The translations under genes and the position numbers were made by a program. 64,000 bases of DNA, taken from positions 1,061,501 to 1,125,500 of the forward strand of contig JAWQUS010000004.1 in the NCBI GenBank assembly GCA_036365455.1, in the 5' to 3' direction. How positions within the stretch are numbered: position 1 is the stretch's first letter; each line of letters starts with the position of its first letter. Below are positions 43,234 through 54,534 of this stretch, piece by piece. This DNA is from Macrosoma leucophasiata (Eukaryota; Arthropoda; Insecta; Lepidoptera; Hedylidae). Under the pieces are notes generated by a model. It was not told where the DNA came from. It searched no databases and worked only from the letters and a program-made list of their open reading frames with translations.

Positions 43234-43526
43234 ACTGCCTCGGTTTTATTCTACAACGCTGAGGTCCTGGGTTCGATTCCCGGGTAGGGGGTTATCAGAG
43301 ATAATCGTGTAAGGTCCTTTATCTTTGGTTCTATTAGGATTTCTCCATTTTGTGGAAATTTCCCAGTACCTCGAAGTTTGGTAATGTGCTCGGAGATGTC
43401 AACAGGCTCGCCACCTGTTACATGGACCAAAACGTAACGTGTGAATCATGGGTGTTTGCATGTACGCTTGTATGCATGCATTTACCTCTGCCTACCCCTT
43501 CAGGAATTACAGGCGTGAAGTTACGT
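43234..43526 (+). repeat. SINE-A with partly deleted head
   Basis: Begins ACTGCCTCGG, keeps box B (GGGTTCGATTCCCGGG) and the full body to GAAGTTACGTT. The box A region is altered. Confidence 0.85.
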
Positions 43527-43555
43527 TTTTTTTGTCGGCGTAATTAAGGTGTATA

Positions 43556-44065
43556 CTTGTGCTAAATTACAAGTATCTAGTACCAACAGTTTTTGCGCTA
43601 AACCGCGGACGGACAGACAGACAGGCGGACATGGCGAAACTATAAGGGTTCCTTGTTTTACTACGGAACCCAAAAAAAAACAGACACATAAATTTATAAT
43701 ATTTAACGTATGAGAAAATAAGGTAGGAAGAATTATCTCTGTCAGTTTTGAAATTTTTTGTAGGACCATGTGCGAATAGCACGCACGTTTTCTTTTATTT
43801 GTAGCACATTTCACTGTCGGTAGAGTAGTATTATTGAACCTCAAGAGTATAGGCATAATAGCTTTACGTTATCCCGATCTACCATCAAATAGTAGTGTTC
43901 ACCGCTATCGTGTTCCTGTTACATGGTAACTCACAGCCCTTAGATATACATAACACGCATATAAACCCGAAATAAATATCTATAGGTCATACAAATCTTT
44001 GTCCCAATACGGACATCGACACTGCGATCCTCGGATCAAGTGGTTAACACACCCCGCTTAACGAA
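43556..44065 (-). repeat. Family J relative, then SINE-D fragment
   Basis: 43556-43700: reversed family J (GCGGACGGACAGACAGACAG, CTATAAGGGTTCCTTGTTTT). 43935-44065: diverged reverse SINE-D (CCGAAATAAATATCTATAGG, ATACAAATCTTTGTCCC) with a decayed tRNA-like head. Confidence 0.6.
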
Positions 44066-44554
44066 TTAGGTTGTCAATAGCATCTATAAAACTAGACCCA
44101 CGTTGAAGAAAACAAATACTCAAATACACGAACAATTACAAGCCCGCTTCACAAACTTATATCCTAAAAAATCCGACGGGACGACGCAACAAAGTCACAG
44201 CGAGCGAACCATTTAGCGCCGGTACAGTAGCAATAACTCAGCGCAGGAAATCACGTCATCGCTCTATTACAGAACTCTCACTAGCGCAACCGCGCACACA
44301 ACCAGAGTCAACATCTGTTGGACACAAATATTGGATGCACGGGCGACAAAGGTGCATCTTTTTCACTTGCTTTTAAATGATGAACTGTGAAGTTATAATA
44401 GGTTGGGGAAAAAGTCTTTTAGCATTATAGTATGTATGAACTTGTAATAAAATCGCTTTGGCTGTAGTATTTGTATCTGGCTGGTTTTGGTATCATTGAA
44501 AGTTAAAATTTTAAAGAACATAATTCCAAAATTCAAATTGGCAAATGTGTGATT

Positions 44555-44603
44555 TTCATTTGTTTTTCGTACTGTCAAGATGACAGTACGAAAAACAAAT
44601 GAA
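44555..44603. repeat. Perfect 23-bp hairpin at the capture junction
   Basis: 44555-44577 (mariner leader) is followed by AGA and then by its exact reverse complement at 44581-44603. The left arm is genuine mariner sequence; the right arm is an inverted duplicate of it, placed where foreign sequence begins. Confidence 0.95.
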
Positions 44604-44651
44604 TTTCGCGAGTTGCGCGGCTATAGCCGCTGCACGTCAACCTCGCTATGA
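44580..44651 (+). CDS. Short upstream ORF from the mariner start codon
   Basis: The transposase start codon position of the intact element is retained here. It opens a 23-codon frame (MTVRKTNEFRELRGY...) ending at TGA 44649-44651, which overlaps the ATG of the captured frame as ATGA. If transcribed from the mariner leader, translation of the downstream frame would need leaky scanning or reinitiation. Probably incidental, but the overlap is exact. Confidence 0.35.
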   Translation: MTVRKTNEFRELRGYSRCTSTSL

Positions 44652-45169
44652 GTACCGAAAAACTTGTAGCGAATGAACTCTTGGCGTTTATTCAGCATGC
44701 CATTGATACGATGGATGAAGTTAGCATTGTACATATTTGTAAATCTAACATCAAAGAAGATGAAGTTTGCTCGGCTAAGGTGCTTCTCTACCAGACGCTC
44801 GGCAAAATCGACACGATGCCGTCCCGCAGGAGGGATGAAAAAGGGGAACGTAGTCTCCAAGACATCATCACCTTACTAAAGGAGACCGATCCGGATGACT
44901 TGCCCGCTTTCGTGGCGAAGCAGCTGCACAAGCTGCCTCCTGTCACATTTGGCCACGTCGACATATCCCGGCTGCTAAAGGACATCAACACCCTGAAGAA
45001 CAGCTTGGCCGAAGTGCAGTTTAGATTGCAGACTTCAGAAAACACCATTAGTGAGCTGCGTATGATATATTTTGATGAGAAGTCCCAAAATTTTTATAGC
45101 AATGGGATCATGTCCCTACCTACAAGATGGCAAAAGTTTATCGAACAAAATGGTACATACATACTTTAG
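44648..45169 (+). CDS. Fusion protein, captured domain plus mariner transposase C-terminus
   Basis: 173 residues, uninterrupted. Residues 1-140 are foreign: EKLVANELLAFIQHAIDTMD, a basic PSRRRDEKG segment (58-66), TDPDDLPAFVAKQLHKLPPV (80-99), and a likely coiled coil with leucine spacing at 108-138 (SRLLKDINTLKNSLAEVQFR). Residues 141-173 (YFDEKSQNFYSNG to the end) match mariner residues 309-341 in frame with one visible change (V to F). I recall similar multicopy predicted proteins in Lepidoptera without known function. No catalytic Asp of the transposase is retained, so it cannot transpose itself. It could be a DNA-binding partner, a dominant-negative, or a passenger. Confidence 0.85.
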   Translation: MSTEKLVANELLAFIQHAIDTMDEVSIVHICKSNIKEDEVCSAKVLLYQTLGKIDTMPSRRRDEKGERSLQDIITLLKETDPDDLPAFVAKQLHKLPPVTFGHVDISRLLKDINTLKNSLAEVQFRLQTSENTISELRMIYFDEKSQNFYSNGIMSLPTRWQKFIEQNGTYIL

Positions 45170-45245
45170 TTAAATTTAAATAAACTATATTTTAAAATGT
45201 TTTGAATTATCTTAAAAAATGCGAAGAAACTTTTTCCCCAACCTA

Positions 45246-47155
45246 ATATATTAATAATCCGCGTCTAATTGAAAGCTTTAATTACAAATATGAATAGGAA
45301 AAAATCAATTCTTTATCTCTCATTGAACTTCTCCACACGTTATTAACTTTTTGGAATACTTATTACACAATTTAAAATTTGATTGAAGTTGATTTATTAG
45401 CTCAATTAGATATTGTACGATCAGTATATCACAGTACATTACGAAATACCTTTTTCACTAACGCCATCATTAAGTTTCCCGTTACCTTTAAAAATAGTAT
45501 GACATTATAGCAAAATAATATGATAATACTAAATGCACTAGTCAAGAACTAAACAGGTCATTTTACTATTTTAATTATTGTGATTGACATACGTACCGTG
45601 TAACCTTGACAGGCCCCCGTGCGACTTGTTTTAATAATCTACTTTGATCAAAATACCTGTCCTATTAAGATACTCAAATAATATTTCTAAAACATAATCC
45701 ATAATGGTTATCTTTATTAGACATTGTTTCTATAGTATGTTTATTATCTTATCTAACATATATTAACAACGATTTGCACGCTCTCAGTACATGAAAAACA
45801 TCTTTGTGACTGTAAGCTTCACGATAAACTACTTATTGGATGATAGATTATGATATACTTTCAAATTAATTAACGGATTATCGTAATGTGTTTATAATTC
45901 GCATTATAAAATACTAGTTGTATGTTATCTATACAATGCGTAATACAATCTTATGCAGCGTCTATTTGTCTGTATGTCCTTTGATCAGAAATGACAATAT
46001 ATTATGTTTGCTATTACATATACAGGCCATCACATCACATATATGATTCTATTAAATATCAGAAATAATTATTAAATGTATATTTGCATATTTTAAATAT
46101 ATTTCAGCATTATATACACCAACGCTGGTCTCCTTATTTATTTTGAAATAAAAACATAATTTAGTACGTTGATATTAAAATAAATTGTACAAGATTATGT
46201 TTGAATATTTTTGTAATATATTGCATATGAATAAAAGAAATTTAGTCTATGATTATATGATGTGTAAAAATATGAACAAGTACTTACTTCCATGCAAAGC
46301 AAGAATGGCGGTTAGTTTCGTATTCAATATTATTTTTTAAGCTTTTCCATTTGCGAATAATGTGATAAACAAGGGTTTAGCAACAGTCGTTATAGAAACT
46401 TTTATCTTTTTAAGTAATTAATCAACTTGTTAAGTAAGTAGATAGATAGCATGTTCAAACAATGAGTAGGTATGTAAATGGTGCCTAAAGATTAAAAATT
46501 AATAAATGGCAATTAAGTACATACTTTAAAAAAATGTATTTATATTTACGGCAAGTTCTTCTTATGTGAAACTTTGATAACTTGAACTAGAGTGCAAGTT
46601 CAAGTTAGCAGCTACAAGTTTTCCTTTTTCTCGTACAATATAAGACAATTATCTTTTATGTTATTTATTTATTTATTCTTCAATGCACCGAGTACATTAG
46701 GCGGACTTAATGCCACTAGGCATTCTCTAACACATTTATATACATTCTTTCATTTCAACATTTTCAAATGACAGGTCAATGACGGGATCAAGTTTTACCC
46801 TTACCAGACTTATTCACGAAACAGTTTGCATCCTAAAGACGTCAAATTAATTAACTTTTGTTTCGAAAGGCTCATTTAGAAGAAAAAAATCGTAGTTTAA
46901 TTCAAACTAACAACAAGAATAACATTGTTTTTATAAGTCGTTACCCAATAATATAAGAGTAATTTTGTTTCTGAAGCTATTTAAATTTATTTTGAGATTA
47001 AATTGCTTTCATATCTTGTTTGTAAAATTCCAACTAATGAGTCAAATCATGTTCTATATTAGAAAGTTTAATAAAAAACTTGTTGTTACGCTGTTTTAAT
47101 AATGCATTACACAATTTCATAATTTTTCAGTTAAAGAAAAATATTTACAATGAGT
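45246..47155. other. Long unique AT-rich stretch, no feature seen
   Basis: Nearly 2 kb with no repeat-family copy, RNA gene or convincing frame. A CACCGAGTACATTAGGCGGA word near 46688 echoes the TACTAGGTGCATTAAAG area at 31890 (SINE-D tail region). Confidence 0.5.
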
Positions 47156-47265
47156 TTTTTTTTATGTAATGGCAGTGGCAAACTAGCATGCAGTTCACAT
47201 TGATGTTAAGTGATGACTGCAGTCTATATACACCCACACAAAGATCAACCACCAGTAAAACCAAT
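47156..47265 (-). repeat. SINE-B with internal deletion (minus)
   Basis: T-run, then GTGGCAAACTAGCATGCAGT to CACACAAAGATCA, joined directly to ACCACCAGTAA, the opposite end of the family. About 190 bases are missing. Confidence 0.85.
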
Positions 47266-47707
47266 AATGAGTTATGGTTATATTAAAACCAAATATGAGA
47301 AAAACGAAAAACACGAGTAGTTAGTAACGTCGCCCAATCATAAATATTTATATTATCGATTGTAACATTGAAATCGTAAATCCATTTATTAGGTAATATA
47401 TTTAATCTGACTCACAAATTGTTATATTTTGTTGAATAAATTCCATATTTAGCTTATATCGCTTATGATATAAATTGTGAGTATTTAAAATCCATATTTA
47501 GTATTTAAAGTGACTTGCTACTACGAACGAATTTGATAGCTTGTATCTACAAGATAAAGGTTATGCAAAAAGTATGATAATAATCTTCTCAGGTACGATT
47601 AATATAATATATCTAAGAAATTTTAGATTTCACAGGTTTGTAACAAATAATATCAGTTAACAGTTAAGCTGTGTCATATATACTCACATATGATAGATAG
47701 AACATGA

Positions 47708-47872
47708 ACAAGTAATTTCCGGCACAGAGGCATAACACCTTAGGCCTCAGGAGTGGTAACGCATCTGCATTTTGACCTCGGTCTTTGTGTGGGTGTCTAT
47801 AGGCTGCAGTCATCACTTAACATCAATGTGAACTGAATGCTTGTTTGCCACTTCCTTTACATAAAAAAAAAC
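47708..47872 (+). repeat. SINE-B, 5'-truncated
   Basis: From AATTTCCGGCACAGAGGCAT to CTTTACATAAAAAAAAA. Starts at almost the same point as 59821-59975. Confidence 0.85.
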
Positions 47873-48059
47873 AGTGAATCTTTTATTATGAAAGATTTTA
47901 GATTTTATCAGTAATCCAAATAATTTTAATAATTGCCTTGTTTTGTGCTTAAAAACTCACCAATTCATAAACGTATTTTAGCTAAAGTGTTGCTAATCTT
48001 TCCTCCTCTTTTGTCTTTTTCTATTCCATTTATATATGATAACTTCAATATACAAATAA

Positions 48060-48225
48060 ATAATAAATAACATAAAATACACTGGCACTCATAGCCCCAC
48101 ACTTAGTGGAACCTCCGTGCCGCAAACGCCCACACCCGAAACAAATATCTGTAGGTCATACAAATATTTATCCCACGAAGATCGAACTCGTGAGCCTCGG
48201 TTCAAACGGTTGTCATACACCGCTG
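48060..48225 (-). repeat. SINE-D (minus)
   Basis: CTGGCACTCATAGCCCCACA, ACAAATATCTGTAGGTCATA, and a decayed box B (AGATCGAACTCGTGAG). Confidence 0.75.
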
Positions 48226-48591
48226 GTGAAACAAAAGGAACTGATTAAAAATACAAAGGCCGCACACTAACCGCGCGTATGGTGCACCCGTCTAATTGTG
48301 TGCGTCGCCATCACATCACATTGTTAATACTATGTATCCATTTGACACATTAACGAGCTGGGTTATATTATCATATATGTTGCTTTGTATCTCCAGCACA
48401 GCGTCATATAGCGGTGGGTAATTAAGCATTTGTTGGCACAAGTGGCGTTGTTAGTGCGCCTTTTAATTAGAAGGTATTGTTCATAATAGATTTTTTTGAT
48501 GTTATTTCATTTGGGAAGCTCTTATTGTGCTTCGAGCGAATATGTATTTGTAGTTAATTCATATAATCCAGGAGGATCTTTATATCATTTT

Positions 48592-49140
48592 TAGGGTTCC
48601 GTACCTTAAAAGGAAAAAAGGAACCCTTATAGGATCACTCGTGCGTCTGTCTGTCTGTCCGTCCTTCACAGCCAATTTGCTCCGAAACTACTCGACCGAT
48701 TGAGTTGAAATGTGATGAATATATAATATGTAAATTGGTGACCTAAAGATAAACACGCCAAGTAAAATAATACATTTTAAACAGGGGGGCCAGTTTCGGG
48801 GGGTAAATCAGAAAATTTAAAAAAAATATTCGTAAACTGTGTCGTGTGATATATCAAATGAAAGAAGTTGTTGTCAGCATCTCAGATATATTTTTTTTAT
48901 AATTTTTGCATAAACAAATTTGAAGTTATTTAAGAAAAACGACGAAAATTGACCATTCCCCCTCTTATCTCCGAAACTACTGAACTTAAAATTTTGAAAA
49001 AAAATGTGGAAAATAGTTCTTTGCCTATAGATTACTGGAAAACCTATAAGAAGTTTTTGATTACATTTCTTACTCTGTAAATGCACTAAATACGGAACCC
49101 TACACTGCGCGTGGCCCGACACGCACTTGACCGGTTTTTT
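48592..49140 (+). repeat. Family J-like repeat, about 550 bp
   Basis: TAGGGTTCCGTACCTTAAAA, GGAACCCTTATAGGATCACT, CTGTCTGTCTGTCCGTCC and CGAAACTACTCGACCGATTG, ending TACGGAACCCTACACTGCGC then GTGGCCCGACACGCACTTGA. A widespread lepidopteran repeat type; no ORF. Confidence 0.6.
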
Positions 49141-49212
49141 AAAACTAATTTGTGTATAACTACTTATAGTAATTAAAAACAATATAGGTATATCTACAAA
49201 AAAACGAAACAT

Positions 49213-49443
49213 TTGGCAAACAAGCATGCAGTTCACATTGATGACTGCAGCTTGCGAATTACACAAAGACCAGAGGTTAAAATGCAGATGCGTTGCCACC
49301 CGTGAGACCTAAGTTGTTATGTCTTTGTTATAATTATTACGGGGCCATACATTACCATATAACCCGATAGTCCTGAACACTACCATTTGGCGGCAGATAG
49401 ATTAGGTGATCGCTCGAGCTCCTACAATAGAACTCCACCACCA
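49213..49443 (-). repeat. SINE-B (minus)
   Basis: TTTGGCAAACAAGCATGCAG to AACTCCACCACCAGTG, with small deletions. Confidence 0.85.
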
Positions 49444-49450
49444 GTGATTT

Positions 49451-49752
49451 TTTCAAATAATTATCACTTGCGAAGTTTTTGGGCCATTGTGCCATTGTAT
49501 CCCGTCCCTCCGGACTACGTCTTACCTTCGGAAACTCTTCCTCTGGGTTCCGATCTGCAATGGCCCATTTGGCGAACGCTAAACCGACTACGCACCGGAG
49601 TGGGTCGTTGTAGATCAAACATGACTAGATGGGGCTATTTATCGGGACCAGAATGTGACTGCGGTGCTCCAAAGCAGGATATGATACATCTGCTCGCCTG
49701 CCCCCTGTGCCCCAACAGTTGCACAAGTAGGAGGCTACGGATGCCGCTGTAA
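49451..49752 (+). pseudogene. Non-LTR retrotransposon C-terminal domain
   Basis: One frame reads WPIWRTLNRLRTGVGRCRSN, then MTRWGYLSGPECDCGAPKQD and MIHLLACPLC. The RTGxGRC stretch and the CxC...H...C zinc-type cluster are usual after the reverse transcriptase in Jockey- and I-type LINEs. Everything upstream is missing, so this is a 5'-truncated remnant. Confidence 0.75.
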
Positions 49753-49896
49753 ATTTTTCAATTTTTTTGTCCGCTAGAGTATGACTGTGACAGGCCATTG
49801 ATACGAGAAGAAGAGAAGACTTGCCAAGCTTACATACGAGACAGTGTTTTTTTTTCTGTACTAATATTATTGTAGGAGCTAATCTTCGGACCTACT

Positions 49897-49939
49897 AATT
49901 TTCATGACCGGTTTCTATTCTAAACCGGTCATGAAAATT
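49897..49939. repeat. Hairpin, 18-bp arms
   Basis: AATTTTCATGACCGGTTT, loop CTATTCT, and the exact reverse complement. Confidence 0.9.
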
Positions 49940-50025
49940 ATTTCACAATCACTCAGCTACATTATTCTAAGCTAACAGCTAAGCTACATTAATATAAGCT
50001 ACATATTAGGAGTACTTAAGGATAT

Positions 50026-50341
50026 AACTGCCTCAGTAGCCTAGTAGTAGCAGGCCACTACTACTACGCTGGAGGTCCTGGGTTTGATTCCCGGGTCGGG
50101 GGCTCATCAGAGATAACAGTTTAAAATTCTTTATCTCTGGTTCTATCAAGATTTTCCCATTTCCTGGAAGTTGCCCAGTACTTCGGCGTTTGGTGATGTG
50201 TCCGGAGATGGCAACAGGCTTGCCACCTGTTACATGGGTCAAAAGTATCCCGCGAATCGTGGGTGTTTGCATGTATGCTTGAATGCCTGCATTTACCTCT
50301 ACCTACTACTCCTTCGGGGATTACAGGCGTGAAGTTACGTT
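50026..50341 (+). repeat. SINE-A, full length (reference copy)
   Basis: AACTGCCTCAGTAGCCTAGT (box A), ACGCTGGAGGTCCTGGG and GTTTGATTCCCGGG (box B, one change), the full body, and terminal GAAGTTACGTT. Confidence 0.9.
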
Positions 50342-50399
50342 TAAAGCTATATATATGTTTAAACAAAAAATTCAGAGAAAGATAATGTTATGGAGGTTT

Positions 50400-50755
50400 T
50401 GGCGGGAACCTTAAAAGATGCGTGTGGTGCTCTTATTTTATTTCATTTTCTTCGTGTATTTTTGAGTTATATTAAATAAAGTTGGTGACATTTTGTTTGA
50501 TATAAGCTTATTACAGTGCTCGTGTATAGTGAAATAGAATAACAGTGCGAAAACACGTTTTTTCGGGTTGCCTCCAAAACTTCATTGTTAATGTTCTGGT
50601 AAAGTAGCCATCGCTTTACTCGGATTACTGTGACTCTGACTGACGGACTGATAAATTGACTGACTCTGACTTTTACGTTGCTTAATACGAATACGAAATA
50701 TCGTTTTACTTGACACTGGCAATATGCCTAACAAGCGATGCCAATAATTAAAAAA
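50400..50755 (-). repeat. Family E (minus)
   Basis: Reverse of 15797-16178: GGTGCTCTTATTTTATTTCA, GTTGCCTCCAAAACTTCATT, CGTTTTACTTGACACTGGCA. The T-run end is at the right (AAAAAAAAG at about 50752). Confidence 0.75.
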
Positions 50756-51051
50756 AAAGATAATGGTATATGTAGGAATATGAAGTCAACGGAAATTGAA
50801 CAAGATGTGATGCTTACCGGTGCGCTGACTAAACGGTTCGCCAAAGACGATCATAATGTGTAACTTTTTTATTTGAATTACTACAAAAGCTATTTTATAA
50901 AATTAAAGAAATAATTTTATGTGAAGTTGAGATGTCTTTTTCATGAACCAAACATAAATCTATATCAAAATAAATTATTCTGTCGTCTAGATAATTTTAT
51001 GAAGATAAAATTAGTTTTAGAAATTAAAGAAAATAACTGGAAAGTAAAATT

Positions 51052-51229
51052 TGACTTCGGGCAGGAATCGAATCTGCGACCTCAGGATAACCAGTCCAGT
51101 AAAAAATCGGTTAAAAATCAAAAAGGTAAAGCAAATTTTGACGACTCGGTGTGGGACTTCGGTGGCATAGTGGTAAAGCGGCTGGACTGGTTATCCTGAG
51201 GTTGCAGGTTCAATTCCTGCCCGAAGTCA
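51052..51229. repeat. Inverted pair of tRNA-like domains
   Basis: Plus copy 51156-51229: acceptor ACTTCGG/CCGAAGT, D-arm GGCATAGTGGTAAAGC, T-arm GCAGGTTCAATTCCTGC. A 7-base loop CTGGTTA closed by GGA/TCC would give anticodon GGT, with one mismatch in the stem. The minus copy (51052-51099) stops in the anticodon stem. Both are followed outward by the same AAATTTTTCTTTCC-type flank, so these are SINE parts rather than tRNA genes. Confidence 0.7.
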
Positions 51230-51519
51230 AATTTTTCTTTCCGTTTTTTTGACGTTCACTCGCATGTGTTATTGCAAAAAATAAATAGTTGAAATAAAAT
51301 TAGTCACACATAACACCCTTCACAGCCCTTAACAGTATAAAAAAGCCTTTTTTAAATTTTCTCATTCACTTTCATTTGAATTTTATATGATCACATCCAA
51401 CATTAATTCCTATTTAAATATATATATTTTTTGTATTTAATTTAATATATCACAGTATTAGTAGCAGTAATTTAGGTAACAGTGAACCCGTGCGAAGCCG
51501 GAGCGGGCCGCTAGTCATT

Positions 51520-53235
51520 AATATACTAATTAACACTAATACCGATCGTTATTGTGATCGTGTAATACAATCCGAGCTAAGTACGTCTACGGCGTAGCGC
51601 GCTACGCGAGCGCTACGGGAGCTTCTTACAAACAATATACTATTTTGTAATGAACACCAAAACATGCTACGCGGATCAGATTTATGAGGCTTTTGGCCGA
51701 ATACTCAAACGTCACTCAATTTTAAGCAACGCTCAAATGTACGCTCCCTATCTAGACTTTTAAGTCCAACTTAGATTTAAGTGACGTTTGAGTATTTGGC
51801 CGTTTGTTATACAACGGAAATAAGCTCCGAGCTAAGCGCGTTTTCTGTTAATAACTAATAATTTAAACACATTTACAATAATAAGCATACGAAAATAATA
51901 AATTAAAAAAAAATGTTTTCTTTTTTTAAATATAATTTCCGATATGAAATTATACTAAAAAAGCGGCCAATTGTGAGTTGGGTGTTTGACATGAACGGTT
52001 CTGAAGTAGTAAGTAATATTTGACTGAATACGAAAAATTGTATTTGACACTAGTGTCCTTGTATTCAACACATTTTTCGTGATTTATTTGTACTCACTAG
52101 GCACTGTTTTTTGTTTAGTATCTTATAGATTCTCTTCTATGAATTAACGTATGGAAGTGATCGCTCTTTAAGTGATAACATTTTTGTTATCATTGTATTT
52201 TTTATGCAGTACAATAAAGAATATTATTTTTGATTTTTATTGATATGAAAACAACTAACTGTATGCCTAAACTTTATATAAGAGTTGAGAGGAGACACAC
52301 TGACAATAAATTTAAAACGAAGGTCTTAGTTAAATCTTAGTCAAAAGGAAACGGGTAAACGGTTTTGGACCTGCAAAATCGTTACTGGTTAACCCATTAC
52401 ACAGTTCATTATGTAATATAGTTAACAATTAGCAATCTAACCACACTTTTACTTGATCATACTTGAGTATATACTTACTTCAATTACTGGCAATTCAAAA
52501 AATGCCCGAATTTCAAATTATTTATTTAACAGTCATTTTTCAGTAATGACGTAATTTGTACAGTGTTAACACCTGGGCCCAGAAATGTATGGAACAGTAT
52601 CATTCTCCGTTAACGAATATAAAAAAGGCGATAGTTTATATAACCCGTGATTAAACTCCACATTCATTTAAAATCAGTTAATTTTAATAAATAAATACCA
52701 CTTTACGTATTTCGTAATAATTTTGCTTAAGGTCTATCTAAAAGTTATTGAGTCTATACGTCTTGGTAATTAACAATGAAATGAATTATTTAATTGATAT
52801 TTGATAGAGCTTGAAAAATATGAGGTATTTAAAATCATTCTCGACACTACATAAAAACTACGGCTCCACATAAAGCTACAAAAGATATAAAGATATTAAA
52901 TTGTAATTTTAGCTATCATCGTATTCCTTTAAATGATAATGTAAATATGCCTTATGAACTATTCGTTCCGATGATAATCTGTATTCGAAAAGGTTGTTAT
53001 CTGATAGTAATCGATAAATACTTGGAAGAATTAATTGTTTTATAGGTGACCAATGATGTCTAAGATACAAAAGAGTAAATCTAATATAAAAAGACTATTA
53101 TATAGTACAGCCGCAGCTTATGGTGCCACTAAGTGGTAGTATAAAGTTTTTCTGCGTTCCTATAAAATATTCGCTAAAATTCGGTTCTTCATTTACTGAC
53201 GCAAAGGCATCATTGACATTTCGTTGACATATCGA
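51520..53235. other. Unique AT-rich stretch
   Basis: No gene or repeat family recognised, apart from a repeated GTTTGAGTATT(C)GGCC word near 51692 (reverse) and 51788. A LINE-end scrap (CGAAGCCGGAGCGGGCCGCT) lies at 51494. Confidence 0.5.
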
Positions 53236-53895
53236 ACGAAGTGCAATTCGGGAGTCACATTGAGTGTAAGACCAAGTTGGCATCCAAAAAGTTGGGGGTG
53301 CTTAACAAAGCGAGGCAGTATTTTACATCGGGGCAGCTATTACAGCTTTATAAGGCTCAAGTGCGGCCCCATCTGGAATACTGCTCTCATTTGTGGGCGG
53401 GAGCCCCCAAATACCAGCTTGGTCCACTTGACTCCCTACAAAAACGCGCCGTTCGTATTGTTAACGATCCAGGACTTACCGACAGGCTCGAACATTTGAG
53501 CCTGCGCAGAGAGATTGGGAGTTTGTGCGTGTTGTACCGTCTCTACAATGGTGAGTGCTCTGCTGAACTGTTTGACATGGTGCCACCGTCTCTTTTTCTA
53601 CACCGTACTACCCGCCGAAGAGAGAAGTTCCACTTACACCGACTGGACACCTGGCAGTGCCCAACGGTGCGGTTTTCACGTTCGTTCCTGCCCAGAACGT
53701 GTAAATTGTGGAACGAACTTCCCTCTGAGGTGTTCCCTCGGTGCTACAATATGGGGTTCTTCAAAAATGGCGTCAAAAGAGTCCTTCAGGGCTGGCAGCG
53801 CGTTGGCGACTCCCCTGGTGTTGCAAATGTTCATAGACGGTGACCACTTTCCATCAGGTGGCCCGTTTGCTTGTCTGTCAACCTACAGATAAAAT
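53236..53895 (+). pseudogene. Non-LTR reverse transcriptase C-terminal fragment, open frame
   Basis: About 200 codons open in one frame: FGSHIECKTKLASKKLGVLN, LYKAQVRPHLEYCSHLWAGA, LQKRAVRIVNDPGLTDRLEH and FSRSFLPRTCKLWNELPSEV, then the 3' end GGTGGCCCGTTTGCTTGTCT. Same family as the minus copies at 4930-6115 and 28608-29445, but lacking their shared 40-base deletion, so it is a cleaner sample. 5'-truncated before the palm and poly-A-poor at the 3' end. Confidence 0.85.
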
Positions 53896-53929
53896 ATCTT
53901 CATACTCCGGCTTTGCATTCCAAAGGAAC

Positions 53930-54005
53930 AACTTAGGCCTCAAGGGTGGCAACGCATCTGCATTATGACTTACACTTACCATGAATGTGAACTGCCACTA
54001 TCAAA
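53930..54005 (+). repeat. SINE-B scrap
   Basis: TTAGGCCTCAAGGGTGGCAA, then ACGCATCTGCATTATGAC, then AATGTGAACTGCCAC; internally deleted. Confidence 0.65.
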
Positions 54006-54534
54006 TCTAATATCATTTAATCACTTGGAAATAATAAAATTTTCTTGTGATAGATCAAATTACAAAAAAAATATAGTAAATAACAATAATCAACATCATT
54101 AAATAAACTGAAAAATATATTTCGAACTGTAGCGATTACTCGCCTCGCTTACCCAGTCAGACCGCATCAACAGCTCAAAGCTGTAAGCGATAACTAAGCG
54201 TTACGTAAGGATGCTATAAAAAAAAACAATAAAAACTTGTACAAGCCGAATAGTGTTATTAATGCCCACATATACATATCTATATAATAAAACTGAGTTA
54301 TTGTGTGTGTCTGTCTGTTTTACGAGCGATCGTTTATGAGCGTTACAAAGAATAAGAGATTTTAATGAATTACGACATTATGTCAATTAAATTCAATTTT
54401 TCTTATCAAATACATTTCAAGGTTGATGTAGTTTTGTTATATTTATAAGAAACTTTATCTTGATAAACTCATTACATTTTTTATATGAGTAAAGTGGCAG
54501 TCAAGAATGCAGTAGATATAATAGTCTGTTATGG

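Larger units (their letters stand above)
44399..45245 (+). mobile_element. Chimeric mariner carrying a captured reading frame
   Basis: Both ends match the mariner at 1547-2807: TA then GGTTGGGGAAAAAGTC at left, GCGAAGAAACTTTTTCCCCA then ACC and TA at right. The left about 180 bases are nearly identical to the intact element's leader, up to its start codon. The right end resumes at 45068 with TATTTTGATGAGAAGTCCCA, the code for the transposase C-terminus. Bases 44604-45067 are foreign. A 22-base insertion lies near 45190. TA on both sides indicates a normal transposition of the whole unit. It could be moved in trans by a transposase such as that at 1601-2626. Confidence 0.9.

Noticed and set aside
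43521..43856. 111-codon minus frame rich in Cys and Pro
   Set aside because: It spans a family J repeat and a GACA-type run, with no domain.
44648..45169. A simple degenerate mariner transposase
   Set aside because: Residues 1-140 do not match the transposase at 1601-2626 at all; only the last 33 do.
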